Shown: in pieces, positions 8,748 to 18,216 of the stretch
Layout: each line of letters opens with the position of its first letter
Position numbering within the stretch: position 1 is the stretch's first letter
NCBI RefSeq assembly: GCF_011761635.1
Contig: NZ_JAASRN010000001.1
Span: forward strand, 1 to 64,000
Length of the DNA stretch: 64,000 nucleotides
Reading direction: 5' to 3'
Source: Thermonema lapsum
GTDB lineage: Bacteria; Bacteroidota; Bacteroidia; Cytophagales; Thermonemataceae
Program-made: the position numbers and the translations under genes
The notes under the pieces: generated by a model
Told to the model about the DNA's origin: nothing
The model's input: only the letters and a program-made list of their open reading frames with translations
The model's database searches: none

Positions 8748-11057
8748 TTAAAACGTATCGGTGGGTTCGATAGCTACAAACAGCATCACCATATCGAACT
8801 CTTGCGGGTTGTTGGGGTGCGGATACTGAGGCACCAATACCACATTGAAAGTAGTTGTGTTGTATTCGTCGAGGCGGACGGAAAGTTTTAACTGAGCCAT
8901 TTCGGGCATGTTTATTTTTGCCCGGAAGTAATCTTGTTCTACTTGCGAATGGAACAGCAGGAACTTTTGAATGGGTTTGTGTTGCAGTTGGCGCGCATCA
9001 TAGCCCAGCAGGCGCGTAGCCATTATGTTGACAGAGAGTATTTCGCCCAAGCGGTTAATTCGAATCACGGGCACGCTCTTGTTGCTGAACTCCTTCTCTA
9101 TGTTGTTGCTGTTTTCAAGTAGCATTTGAGCCAGCTGCTCGGCAAAGTCTTCGGTGGTGGTCATCTGCATGTTCATGAGCACATTTTGTCGCCGCTCCTC
9201 TTTGAGGCTTTGTTGCAACTGTTGACGCAGCTTTTGCAGTTCGGTAACATCTACTAAGATGGCAACCACTTTATAGACTTCACCATTCAGGTTTCTTACG
9301 GGGCTGAAGCTGCAGCGGTAGTGGCGCAAATCCCCTGTACGAGTGTATAGGCGGTAGATATAATGTGCTGGTGTACCTTTGAGTGCCTGCTGCCATAGCT
9401 CATTGAAGTCGTCGACATCTTGCAGGTCGAGAAGTCCGGCAAAGCGGGTACGGCGTACTTCCATGCGGCTTTGAAAACCGAACTCCTGCATGAATCGCGG
9501 GTTGGCACGCAACAATACACCGTCTTTGCCTATTTCTACCAAAGCGACGGCTTCGTCGATTGCTTTGATTTTGCTGTCGTATTCTTGTTCCTTTTCTTTT
9601 TGCTCAGTAGTGAACTGCCCGAATTGTACGATTTTATATACTTGGTTATTCACGTCGAAAATGGGGCTGTATGTAGCCGAAAGCCACAGTTCTTTGCCGT
9701 TTTTGGCAATGCGCCGAAACTCGCCCGAAATATAAGAGCCCGTTTTCACTGCTTCCCACATCATGCTATAGCGCAGGCTGTTCTGTTCATTCGGGGGCAG
9801 CAACATACTTTCGGGTTTGCCTATGAGCTCTTCTTTGCTGTAGCCCGTGAGGCTGGTATAAATGTCATTGACATCGGTAATTCTGCCTTCGAGGTCCAAC
9901 TCAAGCATGGAATTGGTTTTGTTGACGGCGTTCAAGATAGAGTTGGTGAGCATGGACTCGCGCTCTACCTCTCGCATTTTTTCTTCAAGGATGCGCTTGG
10001 TGCGTTCCAGTTCGGCAGTATTGTGCATCAAAGTGGCTTCTTTTTCTTGGAGCTCTTTGGCTGTTTGCTCGTATTGTCGCAGCAGGCGCTCGGTGCGTTC
10101 CTTATTCAGTGCATTGGCGATACTTGAACCGAAGGTCTGGCTTACGTCCTCTATGAACTGCCGCACATGGGCGGGCAAAGGGCGCAAAGAAGCTATTTCC
10201 ACCACGCCGTAAACACGGTCATTGTGGCGTATGGGCGAAAGCAGAATGCATTTGGGTTTTCCTTCGCTGAGTCCTGAGACAATCTTGGGGTAGTCTTCTG
10301 GGATATCATCGATATAAATCAGGTCGTTTTCAAGTACACAACGCCCTACAAGCCCTTCTTTCAACTCGAATCGTTTTTGAAGATACTTTCTTCTTTGAAA
10401 GGCATAGGCTGCCACGGTATGGATATAGGGAGGGTTTTCGTCTTGCTGCACCAAGTGCACCGCCCCTTGATGCGCCTGCACATACTCTACCAATTTATGC
10501 AGGAAGGCAAAAGCGAGGTCTTCGATGCGGTCGTTTTGGTGTTCGCGCAATAGGTTGTTGAACTCTGCCAAGCCGGAAACTGCCCAAGTGCGTCGTTCGC
10601 GCTCTTCGTTGAGTTGCTTGAGCTGGTCGCGCATGCGCATCAGCGCTTGCCCTATTCCTTCGAATACTTGTAGCCCTTCTATAGAAGCGTCGTAGTTGCC
10701 TTGTCCTATGGCTTCAATAAGGCGGGCAGCCTGTTTTCTAGATTCTGAGACTTCCTGCAGCTTTTTAACGAGCTCGTAAACCTGCTTGTCAATATCTGCA
10801 AATTCGGCGAGGGGTAGCTCGGCATCTATGCTTTGGACAGAGAAGAACTGTTTGATTTTTTTTAAAGGGTGAAAAACAAGTCGTTGTAGGCTTTGGTGCA
10901 AGCCCAAGGCAGCTATTGCCATGAGTGCAAGAATGACAGTAAATAACCATACATTCCAAGAAGTACTAAGCCATGCATACAGGATAAGCAATAGGGCTGA
11001 TATTGCCAGCCCTATCAGCAGGATGCTGCTTAGTAAGGATGTATTTTTTTGACTCAT
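8748..11057 (-). CDS. Membrane GAF/multi-PAS sensor protein without output domain
   Basis: A 769-residue protein. Two hydrophobic helices near residues 10-55 form a hairpin with almost no periplasmic loop. A HAMP-like linker, a GAF domain (about 165-315), a coiled coil and two PAS/PAC domains (about 380-610) follow, and a third PAS lies near 670-765. I see no histidine kinase, GGDEF or MCP signalling hairpin, so the protein ends on a sensor domain. It sits between the cheC-type gene and cheR in the same orientation. A role as a scaffold or in trans sensing for the chemotaxis array is inferred from location only. Confidence 0.8.
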   Translation of the reverse strand: MSQKNTSLLSSILLIGLAISALLLILYAWLSTSWNVWLFTVILALMAIAALGLHQSLQRLVFHPLKKIKQFFSVQSIDAELPLAEFADIDKQVYELVKKLQEVSESRKQAARLIEAIGQGNYDASIEGLQVFEGIGQALMRMRDQLKQLNEERERRTWAVSGLAEFNNLLREHQNDRIEDLAFAFLHKLVEYVQAHQGAVHLVQQDENPPYIHTVAAYAFQRRKYLQKRFELKEGLVGRCVLENDLIYIDDIPEDYPKIVSGLSEGKPKCILLSPIRHNDRVYGVVEIASLRPLPAHVRQFIEDVSQTFGSSIANALNKERTERLLRQYEQTAKELQEKEATLMHNTAELERTKRILEEKMREVERESMLTNSILNAVNKTNSMLELDLEGRITDVNDIYTSLTGYSKEELIGKPESMLLPPNEQNSLRYSMMWEAVKTGSYISGEFRRIAKNGKELWLSATYSPIFDVNNQVYKIVQFGQFTTEQKEKEQEYDSKIKAIDEAVALVEIGKDGVLLRANPRFMQEFGFQSRMEVRRTRFAGLLDLQDVDDFNELWQQALKGTPAHYIYRLYTRTGDLRHYRCSFSPVRNLNGEVYKVVAILVDVTELQKLRQQLQQSLKEERRQNVLMNMQMTTTEDFAEQLAQMLLENSNNIEKEFSNKSVPVIRINRLGEILSVNIMATRLLGYDARQLQHKPIQKFLLFHSQVEQDYFRAKINMPEMAQLKLSVRLDEYNTTTFNVVLVPQYPHPNNPQEFDMVMLFVAIEPTDTF

Positions 11058-11129
11058 AGGTTTTTCTATCGTCGCTTTCTTTTATTGAAAGATAATTTTT
11101 TTATGTCGGCTGAGCAAATATTTTGGTAT

Positions 11130-11780
11130 TTAGCGTCGCTTGAGTTGTTTTTGCAAGATATTGTTCCCCTTGATAAGAATCATCTGTTTCATGGTGCTTA
11201 GGAATTCATCGTCCATAAAGCAGACAAAAAGAGGGTTTATGTTAGTGTCGTAAGTTTGCAGCTGCGTGCGTATGTTGAGCACGTGTCCGAAGGTTTCGAA
11301 GTCTTTTTTGAACAGTTCGCCAAGTTGTGAGGCAGTGTTGTAGCTGAATCGAGGAATGTCGCCATAGATGAAGAGCTCAGTGAAGTTTGCCACTTGGGTA
11401 ACCACCGCAGCCGAAATGATGTTGTCCAGTTCAAGTAGGATGTCTTTTTGGATGTCGGTGATTTCCCCTTCTTTCTCTACAATACTTACCGGTGGTTGGG
11501 CAAAGATTTGAAATACTTTTTTAATCTCTTCGTGTTGAAAGAGCAGGTATGCTTTGCCATGCAATGCCCCTTTTATTTCGGTGTTCAATGTATAGAAATG
11601 CTCATCGTGCAGGCGTTTAATAGTTTCCTCTTGCTGTTCTTTGTCAAATATTTCAATGCTGTAGTCTTTAATCATGACTTTTTCGCCTGCATACTTTGAG
11701 AAGGCATCGGCAGCATTTGCTAAGGCGATGCTAAACAGTTCCCGGGTAATATCGAATTCATAAGGAGTGAGCTGTATCAT
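11130..11780 (-). CDS. cheC: CheC-family CheY-P phosphatase, one active site altered
   Basis: A 216-residue protein matching the CheC/CheX/FliY signature D-x3-E-x2-N-x22-P. The second copy is exact (D113, E117, N120, P143). The first copy keeps D10 and E14 but has Ser17 where Asn is expected, and no proline follows. CheC proteins dephosphorylate CheY-P and usually bind CheD; no cheD is present in this window. I chose the ATG at 11780 because it gives the family N-terminus and starts 5 bases after the cheA stop. A longer frame reaching 11864 would overlap cheA. Confidence 0.8.
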   Translation of the reverse strand: MIQLTPYEFDITRELFSIALANAADAFSKYAGEKVMIKDYSIEIFDKEQQEETIKRLHDEHFYTLNTEIKGALHGKAYLLFQHEEIKKVFQIFAQPPVSIVEKEGEITDIQKDILLELDNIISAAVVTQVANFTELFIYGDIPRFSYNTASQLGELFKKDFETFGHVLNIRTQLQTYDTNINPLFVCFMDDEFLSTMKQMILIKGNNILQKQLKRR

Positions 11781-11785
11781 AAGGC

Positions 11786-13585
11786 TTAGGAGTTTGAGGG
11801 TTGATAAGAGCGTATTTGTTTGAATAAAAAATGCATAAGACTGGGTACGTCCAGTACTAGACACACCTCGCCGGTGCCCAGTATGGTTGCGCCACTGATA
11901 AAGTGGGCGTCTTTCAACAAGGTGCCGAGAGGCTTTTCCACAATTTCTTTTTGCTGAAGCAGTTTGTCAACTATCAGTCCTATTTCTTTTTGGTCGTAGT
12001 TGATGATGATGGTAGAGAAAAGAGCATCAGGGGGGGTAGCTTCAAAGCTTTTGATAATAAACTGCTTGTCCGGATTTTGGATAGATTGCAGGGAAAATAT
12101 GTCTTTGAGAAAAACAACCGAGATGCTTTTCCCCAAGAAGTTGGTAGCCAATCCATTGCGTACATAATGAATGTCATTTTTACGGAAAGTACTTACCGCT
12201 GAGGTATAAGCGAGTGGAATGGCATAGGTAACGTCGTTGAGCTGAAACAGAAGGGTGCTTTTTACTGCCATAGATAAGGGAAGTATGAGTGTGAAAGTAG
12301 TGCCTTTGCCCAAGGTGGAGGAGATGTCTATTTGCCCGCCCACGCGCTCGATGGCGCGTTTGACCACGTCCATGCCCACGCCTCTTCCCGATATTTTGGT
12401 GACGGTGTCGGCGCTCGAGAAGCCGGGTAGAAAGATGAGTTGCATAAGCTGCTCGGGGGGCATACGCTTGGCTTCTTCGGGTGAAAGAAGCCCCTTTTGC
12501 AAGGCTTTTAGTTTAATTTTTTCTATGTCTATTCCTCGTCCGTCGTCGCTTACTTGTATGCGCACTTCTTCTTTTATGGTTTCGGCAGAGAGGGTGACGG
12601 TGCCCTGCCCCGGCTTGCGTTGCTTGACTCGCTCGTCTTCGGTTTCAATACCATGACTGATGGCATTTCTGACCAGATGCACCAGCGATTCACTGATGAT
12701 TTGCAGGATATTGCGGTCTATTTCATTTTCCATGCCTTTGAGCACGAGCCGAACATGTTTGCCCTCTTCATTGGCTACATCGCGCACTATGCGGTGGAAT
12801 TTTTTGAACAGCGTGCCTACCTGTACCAAGCGGATGCTCATGACCGCGTGCTGAAGCTCATTGGTAAGGCGTTGTATATGGGTCATTTCTGTATTGTAGC
12901 CGTTGCGTTGGGCAGTTAGCCGTTCATACAAGTTCAGTATTCTGTCTTTCTCTATGATTAGTTCCCCCACAAGGTTCAGCAAGTTGTCGAGCTTTTTCAC
13001 TGGCACGTGGATGCTGTCGGACAGGTGCAGCTGTTCTTCGGTGGCAACTGCCGTTTCTGTTGCTTCTATTTGTAAGGGGCTACGTTGCTCTTCCTTGCTA
13101 TATACTTCGCCTGAAGGAGGGGGGGCGGCTTCTCTTGCATTGGCTTGTGGAGAGGCGGCAACTGCTTCTGTTTCATCATTTGAGTCGTTGGCTTGTGCCT
13201 GGGTTTTGCGCACCAATACTTCCAGTTTGGTTTTTATGCCTCTGTACTTGGGGGCTTCTTGGTGCTCGGGGTCTTTGAGATGCTGAATCATTGCCCCCAG
13301 TACATCATTGGCGCGAAAGAGTGTATTAAACAGCTCGCTGTTGATGTGCAGGTTTCCTTTTTTTATCTCGCCAAACACATCTTCGAGTGTATGCGCAAAT
13401 TGAGCCAGCTGTTCAAAGCCCATGCCGCCTGCATTGGCTTTGAGTGTATGCAGCAGGCGAAATAAACTGTCGATAATCTGTTTGTCTTCTTTGTTTTGCT
13501 CCAGTTCTACAAACAGACGGTTGATTTCGTCGTATTGCTCTTGCGCTTCGGTGAAGAATATATCTCTTAATTCGTCGTCTTTCAT
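11786..13585 (-). CDS. cheA: Chemotaxis histidine kinase CheA lacking the P2 domain
   Basis: A 599-residue CheA. The Hpt domain (1-105) carries the phosphorylated His46 in LLHTLKANAGGMGF. A low-complexity linker of about 80 residues, rich in A, E, S and P, takes the place of the CheY-binding P2 domain. The dimerisation helices begin near 190. The ATPase domain shows the N box (NAISHGIETEDER), G1 (DDGRGID) and G2 (GRGVGMDVV), and a CheW-like P5 domain fills the C-terminus. It would phosphorylate the CheY and CheB encoded just upstream. Gap to cheB is 29 bases. Confidence 0.93.
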   Translation of the reverse strand: MKDDELRDIFFTEAQEQYDEINRLFVELEQNKEDKQIIDSLFRLLHTLKANAGGMGFEQLAQFAHTLEDVFGEIKKGNLHINSELFNTLFRANDVLGAMIQHLKDPEHQEAPKYRGIKTKLEVLVRKTQAQANDSNDETEAVAASPQANAREAAPPPSGEVYSKEEQRSPLQIEATETAVATEEQLHLSDSIHVPVKKLDNLLNLVGELIIEKDRILNLYERLTAQRNGYNTEMTHIQRLTNELQHAVMSIRLVQVGTLFKKFHRIVRDVANEEGKHVRLVLKGMENEIDRNILQIISESLVHLVRNAISHGIETEDERVKQRKPGQGTVTLSAETIKEEVRIQVSDDGRGIDIEKIKLKALQKGLLSPEEAKRMPPEQLMQLIFLPGFSSADTVTKISGRGVGMDVVKRAIERVGGQIDISSTLGKGTTFTLILPLSMAVKSTLLFQLNDVTYAIPLAYTSAVSTFRKNDIHYVRNGLATNFLGKSISVVFLKDIFSLQSIQNPDKQFIIKSFEATPPDALFSTIIINYDQKEIGLIVDKLLQQKEIVEKPLGTLLKDAHFISGATILGTGEVCLVLDVPSLMHFLFKQIRSYQPSNS

Positions 13586-13614
13586 GGTAGCATATAAAGT
13601 TTGTGATTAGGGGC

Positions 13615-14652
13615 TTAGAGACAGCCAACCACAAAGGGAGCTATTTCGTGAATAGGCAGCACCTTTTTTACGGCTTTTCGTTCTATGGCTTCTTTGGGCA
13701 TACCAAAGATGGTAGCGGTTTGTTCATCTTGGGCGATAGTATAGGCGCCCTGTTTGATGAGTGCTTCCATGCCGGCAGCGCCGTCGCGCCCCATGCCACT
13801 GAGCAATATGGCGATGGCTTTGTTGCGATAGATGGAAGCGGCACTAAAAAAGAGCGCATCAATAGAGGGGTTATTGTATGCTTCGAACTGTTGTTTGCTT
13901 TTTTTGAAGCGGACCTGTTTCAGATTATCTTGCATAAGCACCATATTGCAGTTGCCGGGTAGGATATACAAGCTTTCAGGAAGCAAAGTCATCCCTTCGG
14001 ATGCCACACTCACTTTCAGCGCGGTGAGTTGCTGCAGCCGGCGTGCAAAAGACTCTATGAAAGAGTGGGGCATATGTTGGGCAACGACCACCGGAACAGG
14101 AAAGTTGGATGGCAATTGCAGTAAAATATGTTCTATGGCGGTAGTGCCTCCCGTAGAAGCCCCAATCAATACTACTTCGTAGTTTACATGGTCGAAGGTG
14201 TGCGGATTGGTGTTGTGCCTGCGGTGGGGCAAGCCGGCAAGCACCGACCGCTTGGCTTGGGTGGCTTGCAGTATCTTTTGCGTGATTTCGGGTGCCAGCT
14301 GTCGTATTTTGGCATTGATACCGGCGTTGGGCTTTAGTATGAAATCATAGGCACCTTTTTCAAGTGCCAAGATGATGTGCTCTATTTGTTGGCTGCTTGC
14401 CCCGCTAATTACCACAATGGGGGTGGGGCAGTGTGTATTGATTTGCTCTATGGCATACAAGCCATCGTATTCAGGCATCATCAAATCGAGTAGGACCACA
14501 TCTGGCTTGAGGGTGCAAGTTTTTTCGAATGCCTCCTTGCCATGGTGGGCAGTTGCGACAACCTCTATTTGGTTGTTTTGCTGCAATATGTCTTGCAAAA
14601 TAAGGCGCATGAAACTGGAATCGTCTGCTACTAATACCTTGACAGGAGGCAT
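13615..14652 (-). CDS. cheB: Chemotaxis response regulator / methylesterase CheB
   Basis: A 345-residue two-domain CheB. The receiver domain has the acidic pair D10/D11, phosphoacceptor D56 and the lysine in FILKP. The C-terminal methylesterase carries the triad Ser166 (IGASTGGT), His193 (AQHMPHS) and Asp290 (SGMGRDG). It removes methyl groups from the receptors, and possibly deamidates glutamines, when phosphorylated by CheA. It lies between cheY and cheA with short gaps. Confidence 0.95.
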   Translation of the reverse strand: MPPVKVLVADDSSFMRLILQDILQQNNQIEVVATAHHGKEAFEKTCTLKPDVVLLDLMMPEYDGLYAIEQINTHCPTPIVVISGASSQQIEHIILALEKGAYDFILKPNAGINAKIRQLAPEITQKILQATQAKRSVLAGLPHRRHNTNPHTFDHVNYEVVLIGASTGGTTAIEHILLQLPSNFPVPVVVAQHMPHSFIESFARRLQQLTALKVSVASEGMTLLPESLYILPGNCNMVLMQDNLKQVRFKKSKQQFEAYNNPSIDALFFSAASIYRNKAIAILLSGMGRDGAAGMEALIKQGAYTIAQDEQTATIFGMPKEAIERKAVKKVLPIHEIAPFVVGCL

Positions 14653-14671
14653 TGAGGGTGTGTTTATTTTT

Positions 14672-15031
14672 TTACATTACTTTTTGCACTACTTCCACCA
14701 GCTGTTCAGTGGTAAATGGCTTGATGATGTACTCATTGGCACCATTTTTCATAGCTTCCTCTACAACAGCTTCTTGCCCTACGGCACTAATCATGATGAT
14801 TTTGGCAGTAAGCCCTTCGGAACGCAGGGTTTTGAGTACGTCAAGTCCCAGCATATCGGGCAATATATTGTCAAGGGTGATGAGGTCGGGTTGAAGCTCA
14901 AACGCCATATCTATTGCCGACTCGCCATTGGCAGCCATACCCAGCACTTCATAGCCTATGCTAGTGAGCGCATCTTTGATGAGTGTGCGCATGTACAAAG
15001 AGTCGTCTACAACCAATACTTTTTTGCTCAT
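14672..15031 (-). CDS. cheY: Chemotaxis response regulator CheY
   Basis: A 119-residue single receiver domain: acidic pair D9/D10, phosphoacceptor D54, switch Ser82 and Lys104. It has no output domain, as expected for the diffusible regulator that carries the CheA signal to the motility machinery. In a bacterium without obvious flagellar genes here, the target could be gliding or pilus machinery (inference). It lies 19 bases upstream of cheB. The CheC-type gene downstream would dephosphorylate it. Confidence 0.9.
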   Translation of the reverse strand: MSKKVLVVDDSLYMRTLIKDALTSIGYEVLGMAANGESAIDMAFELQPDLITLDNILPDMLGLDVLKTLRSEGLTAKIIMISAVGQEAVVEEAMKNGANEYIIKPFTTEQLVEVVQKVM

Positions 15032-15090
15032 AAGTGTATGCAGTTTAAATGAGTTAGCATTCTGTTCAAATATAAAAAACTTTAAAGGAC

Positions 15091-15621
15091 TTAGTCAATG
15101 ACCATTTGGTTCATCAGCTCACTTTCGACCAGTTGGTGAAAGTCGAGCAGAACGACCATTCTGTTGGGTAAACGAATGATTCCTTTTATATAGCTCTGGT
15201 CACCCACTTCGCTTTGTATGATATGCGGCGAGCGGTCAATGTCTTTTTCCTTGACATTCAGTGTTTCGGGTAGGCGGTGTACCAATACACCCAAGAGGTA
15301 GTTTTTGCCGTCGATGACAATGACAAACGGCTTGTGTGGGCTGTCGTCGTTTTGTTCGGTGGCGAGTGTTTCGAACAACCGCTCGGCTTGAATAATGGGA
15401 ATGATATTGCCCCGTATGTTGGTGACACCCAAGACAAATTGGCGGGTAAGAGGTACCGGCGTGATGTGATGAAGTGTTACTATCTCTTTGACTTGTTCTA
15501 TGGGTAGGGCATAATATTCTTTGCCCACCTGCAAGCAAATAAGCTGTACACGCAGGTGGGTTTCCTCGGGCATGTTTGCTTCTGTTTGAAACGGCTGCTT
15601 GCTGTCCATGGTATAGTGCAT
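15091..15621 (-). CDS. cheW: Chemotaxis coupling protein CheW
   Basis: A 176-residue single CheW domain with the typical start (LQVGKEYYALPIEQVKEIV), the central LGVTNIRGNIIPII segment and a C-terminal VVLLD strand. It links receptors to CheA. Several in-frame ATGs (15621, 15609, 15573) precede the conserved region, so the exact start is open; the first is listed. Gaps are 36 bases after the MCP and 59 bases before cheY. Confidence 0.92.
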   Translation of the reverse strand: MHYTMDSKQPFQTEANMPEETHLRVQLICLQVGKEYYALPIEQVKEIVTLHHITPVPLTRQFVLGVTNIRGNIIPIIQAERLFETLATEQNDDSPHKPFVIVIDGKNYLLGVLVHRLPETLNVKEKDIDRSPHIIQSEVGDQSYIKGIIRLPNRMVVLLDFHQLVESELMNQMVID

Positions 15622-15657
15622 TTAGATAGGCTTCTATGATATTTGAAGGGCAGAAGC

Positions 15658-18042
15658 TTAAATACGGAACAAACTTACATTTTCTTTAAGTTCTTGCGCT
15701 ACTTGTTTGAGTTTATTGCCTGTTTTGGCAATTTCGTTCATTTGCTCGTGTAGGGTGCTTGATGAGCGCGAGATTTCTTTGGTTCCTGCTGCTGTTTCTT
15801 CGGATACCACCACTATCTTTTCAATGTTGCGGACGACCGAGTCTAAGCTTTGTCTTTGTTTGCGTGTATCTTCTAATATAGCACCTGCCAAAGACAAAGT
15901 GCGACTGCTTGAGTCTTTGATTTCGCGGAATACTTGTTCTACTTCTTGAGTAGAAGCAATACCGCTTTGCACCTTGCTTTTCATTTGAGCAATAGCTTTG
16001 GTAGCGGCGTGCGTGTCTTTCTGCACTTTTTTAATTACGCTTTCGATGTCATCGGCAGATTGCTTAGATTGTTCGGCTAACTTACGTATTTCTTCGGCTA
16101 CTACGGCAAATCCTCGCCCGGCATCCCCAGCACGTGCCGCTTCGATGGCAGCGTTGAGTGCCAGTAGGTTGGTTTGCGAAGCGATGTCGGTAATCACACG
16201 CAGCGTCTTGGTAATTTCTTCTGAGCTGTTGTTCAAGACATCAATGGTTTGAGCCGTTTGGTCGGCAGAACTATTGATAGCTTCCATGCTCTGAGTCAGC
16301 TGCCCGATGGTTTTGATGCCGTTGATACAGTCTTGTTCTCCTTTTTTGGCAGACTCGTGGATGAGTTCAGCTTTTTTACCTATCTCGCTGGAGTCGTTGT
16401 AAGTCTGTTCTAAGAGTTTGGAGGCTTCGTCGGTGCGACGCACTTGGTCTTCGGCACCTTCCGACATCTGAGATATAGCACTGACGGTGGCGGTCAGGGC
16501 TTGTTGTGTGCGTTCGGCTTTGAGTAGCATATCGGCAGCTACTTGGTCTATGTTGTTGGCTTGTTTTTGTATGTTACGAATCAAATGGGCTATGTTTTGT
16601 ATAGCGGTATTAAGGGCTTGGGTCATTTCCTGCATGCTGCCTCGCAGGTTTTCTTCGTAGCGTATGCTTAGCTTGCCTTCTGCTACACTGTGCAACAGCT
16701 CTTTGATTTGCAGAATGGGGTTGCTAATATTATCGAGCAGCTGGTTGATGCTTTGTGCAAGGGTGTACCACACCCCTTGCAGATTGTCGAGCGACAAGCG
16801 GGCTTGCAGGTTGCCAGCATTGCCGGCTTGAGTAACCACCTCGGTGATGTTTGCCAAGATACTGCGCAGGGTTTGCTGCAAGTGAAGGTTGGCTTCTACC
16901 ATGTCGCGTAGCTCAGTTTCTATATGACTCACATCGAGGTTGAAGGAGGCATCCAAGTTACCGGCACTCAGTTCCGACAGAAAACGGCTGGTTTCCATGA
17001 GTGCCTCTTGGAAGGCAGTGATGTCGCGCCCGATGGCGATGATGCGAACGATTTCTCCGTTTTTGTTGTATACAGGCGAATATATGGCTTCGACCCAAAA
17101 ATAGCTACCGTCTTTGCGGCGGCGGCGCACTTTTATTCGTGTCGACTCTCCTTGAATTACCTTTTGCAAATTTTGCACGATAGTTTCGTACTCTTCTTGT
17201 GAAAGATGCTCTTGATATCTGCTGTTCATCAGCTCTTCGGCAGTGTAGCCGCTTAGCTTTTGATATACGTCATTGACAAAAAGGATATTGCCTTGCAGGT
17301 CAAACTCTACGAATATGTTGCCCGCGTTGATGGCGCGTAGCTGGGCTTCCAGCTCGGCTTGCGACATTTCCAGCGCTTCGCGCAGCTGCATTTCCTGTTC
17401 ACGCAGGGTTTGCAGTTCTTCCATGGCTTGCCGCATTTCTTCGTCGCGGGCTTGTAGCTCTTGGTTTTTAGCTTTGAGCTCCTCGGCTTGCTTTTTGCTT
17501 TTTTCCAGTGCTTTCAAAAGCATTTTTTCGTTGGCTTCCATGCGTTTTTTGGCAGCCTCCAGCTCTTTTTGCTTTTGCACCAGTATGTCTTGAGTAGCTT
17601 GTAGTTCCTCTAAGTTTTGGCGCAATTCTTCTTCTTGAGCCGTAAGCGCTAAGTTGCGCTCTTCTAATTCTTGTTGAGATTTGATTTCGAGGCTGATGTC
17701 ATAAAGCATCACCAGCTTGTAGCGTTCTTTGTTGATTTCGATGCTTTTGAGCTGTGCTCGGAAGGGGAGCGAAATGTTTTGCCCAGGTAACTGTAATGGT
17801 TTATTTTGCAGGCTATCGGTCAGCTCTTTAGGTGTGCTGTTCCCTTCTTTAAAAAAAGGAAGCAGGGTATCTGTTTGCTCTTGCTTAATTCCTTTGAGGA
17901 GAGATTGGGCGGCGCTGTTTCGGTATATCACTTGCCCTTGTGGCGTGGCAATGAACACAGGAGCAGGCAGGGCGTCAAAAATCTCTTGGCAATGAGCTTT
18001 CAGGTCGATGATAGCGGAGTTGTTGGGAGTGAAGTCTTTCAT
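15658..18042 (-). CDS. Cytoplasmic PAS-containing methyl-accepting chemotaxis protein
   Basis: A 794-residue receptor with no transmembrane helix. An N-terminal PAS (about 10-115), a charged coiled coil of about 110 residues rich in E, Q, K and L, and a second PAS/PAC (about 240-345) are followed by tandem HAMP-like segments marked by LSAGNLD and SVAEGKL. The MCP signalling hairpin carries [15 protein letters not shown] and [18 protein letters not shown]. It would sense an internal cue such as redox state or a ligand bound by PAS. The C-terminus has no CheR-docking pentapeptide. It heads the cheWYBA series, 36 bases before cheW. Confidence 0.93.
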   Translation of the reverse strand: MKDFTPNNSAIIDLKAHCQEIFDALPAPVFIATPQGQVIYRNSAAQSLLKGIKQEQTDTLLPFFKEGNSTPKELTDSLQNKPLQLPGQNISLPFRAQLKSIEINKERYKLVMLYDISLEIKSQQELEERNLALTAQEEELRQNLEELQATQDILVQKQKELEAAKKRMEANEKMLLKALEKSKKQAEELKAKNQELQARDEEMRQAMEELQTLREQEMQLREALEMSQAELEAQLRAINAGNIFVEFDLQGNILFVNDVYQKLSGYTAEELMNSRYQEHLSQEEYETIVQNLQKVIQGESTRIKVRRRRKDGSYFWVEAIYSPVYNKNGEIVRIIAIGRDITAFQEALMETSRFLSELSAGNLDASFNLDVSHIETELRDMVEANLHLQQTLRSILANITEVVTQAGNAGNLQARLSLDNLQGVWYTLAQSINQLLDNISNPILQIKELLHSVAEGKLSIRYEENLRGSMQEMTQALNTAIQNIAHLIRNIQKQANNIDQVAADMLLKAERTQQALTATVSAISQMSEGAEDQVRRTDEASKLLEQTYNDSSEIGKKAELIHESAKKGEQDCINGIKTIGQLTQSMEAINSSADQTAQTIDVLNNSSEEITKTLRVITDIASQTNLLALNAAIEAARAGDAGRGFAVVAEEIRKLAEQSKQSADDIESVIKKVQKDTHAATKAIAQMKSKVQSGIASTQEVEQVFREIKDSSSRTLSLAGAILEDTRKQRQSLDSVVRNIEKIVVVSEETAAGTKEISRSSSTLHEQMNEIAKTGNKLKQVAQELKENVSLFRI

Positions 18043-18152
18043 AAAAGAGGATGTTTTGATTTTAATTCTAAATTAGGAAATAAGCCGGGTGGCATGGGAG
18101 ATATGTAATATTTTTGTGCAAAAATTGAGAGTGCTTCTTTAGGTCTTAAGCT

Positions 18153-18191
18153 AAGAAAAAAAACGGAGGTTGCTTTTAAAGCAGCTCCGTT
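18153..18191 (-). terminator. Hairpin terminator between the two MCP genes
   Basis: AACGGAG (18162-18168) pairs with CTCCGTT (18185-18191), with further imperfect pairing inside. On the minus strand the hairpin is followed by a run of eight T (complement of 18154-18161). It lies just after the stop of the upstream MCP (18217) and before the start of the next MCP (18042), so the chemotaxis block is probably at least two transcription units. A T run also follows on the plus strand, but no plus-strand gene ends here. Confidence 0.75.
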
Positions 18192-18216
18192 TTTGCTGTG
18201 TTTTTAGTTAAAAGGC

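Noticed and set aside
9420-10127. 235-residue frame antisense to the GAF/PAS gene
   Set aside because: Phe-rich translation with no motif; typical of antisense to coiled-coil coding sequence.
11781-11864. N-terminal extension of the CheC gene into cheA
   Set aside because: The extra residues do not fit the family; the ATG at 11780 gives the right N-terminus.
18162-18191. Hairpin read as part of a small RNA between the MCP genes
   Set aside because: It has the form of an ordinary terminator and no separate promoter of consensus form was found.
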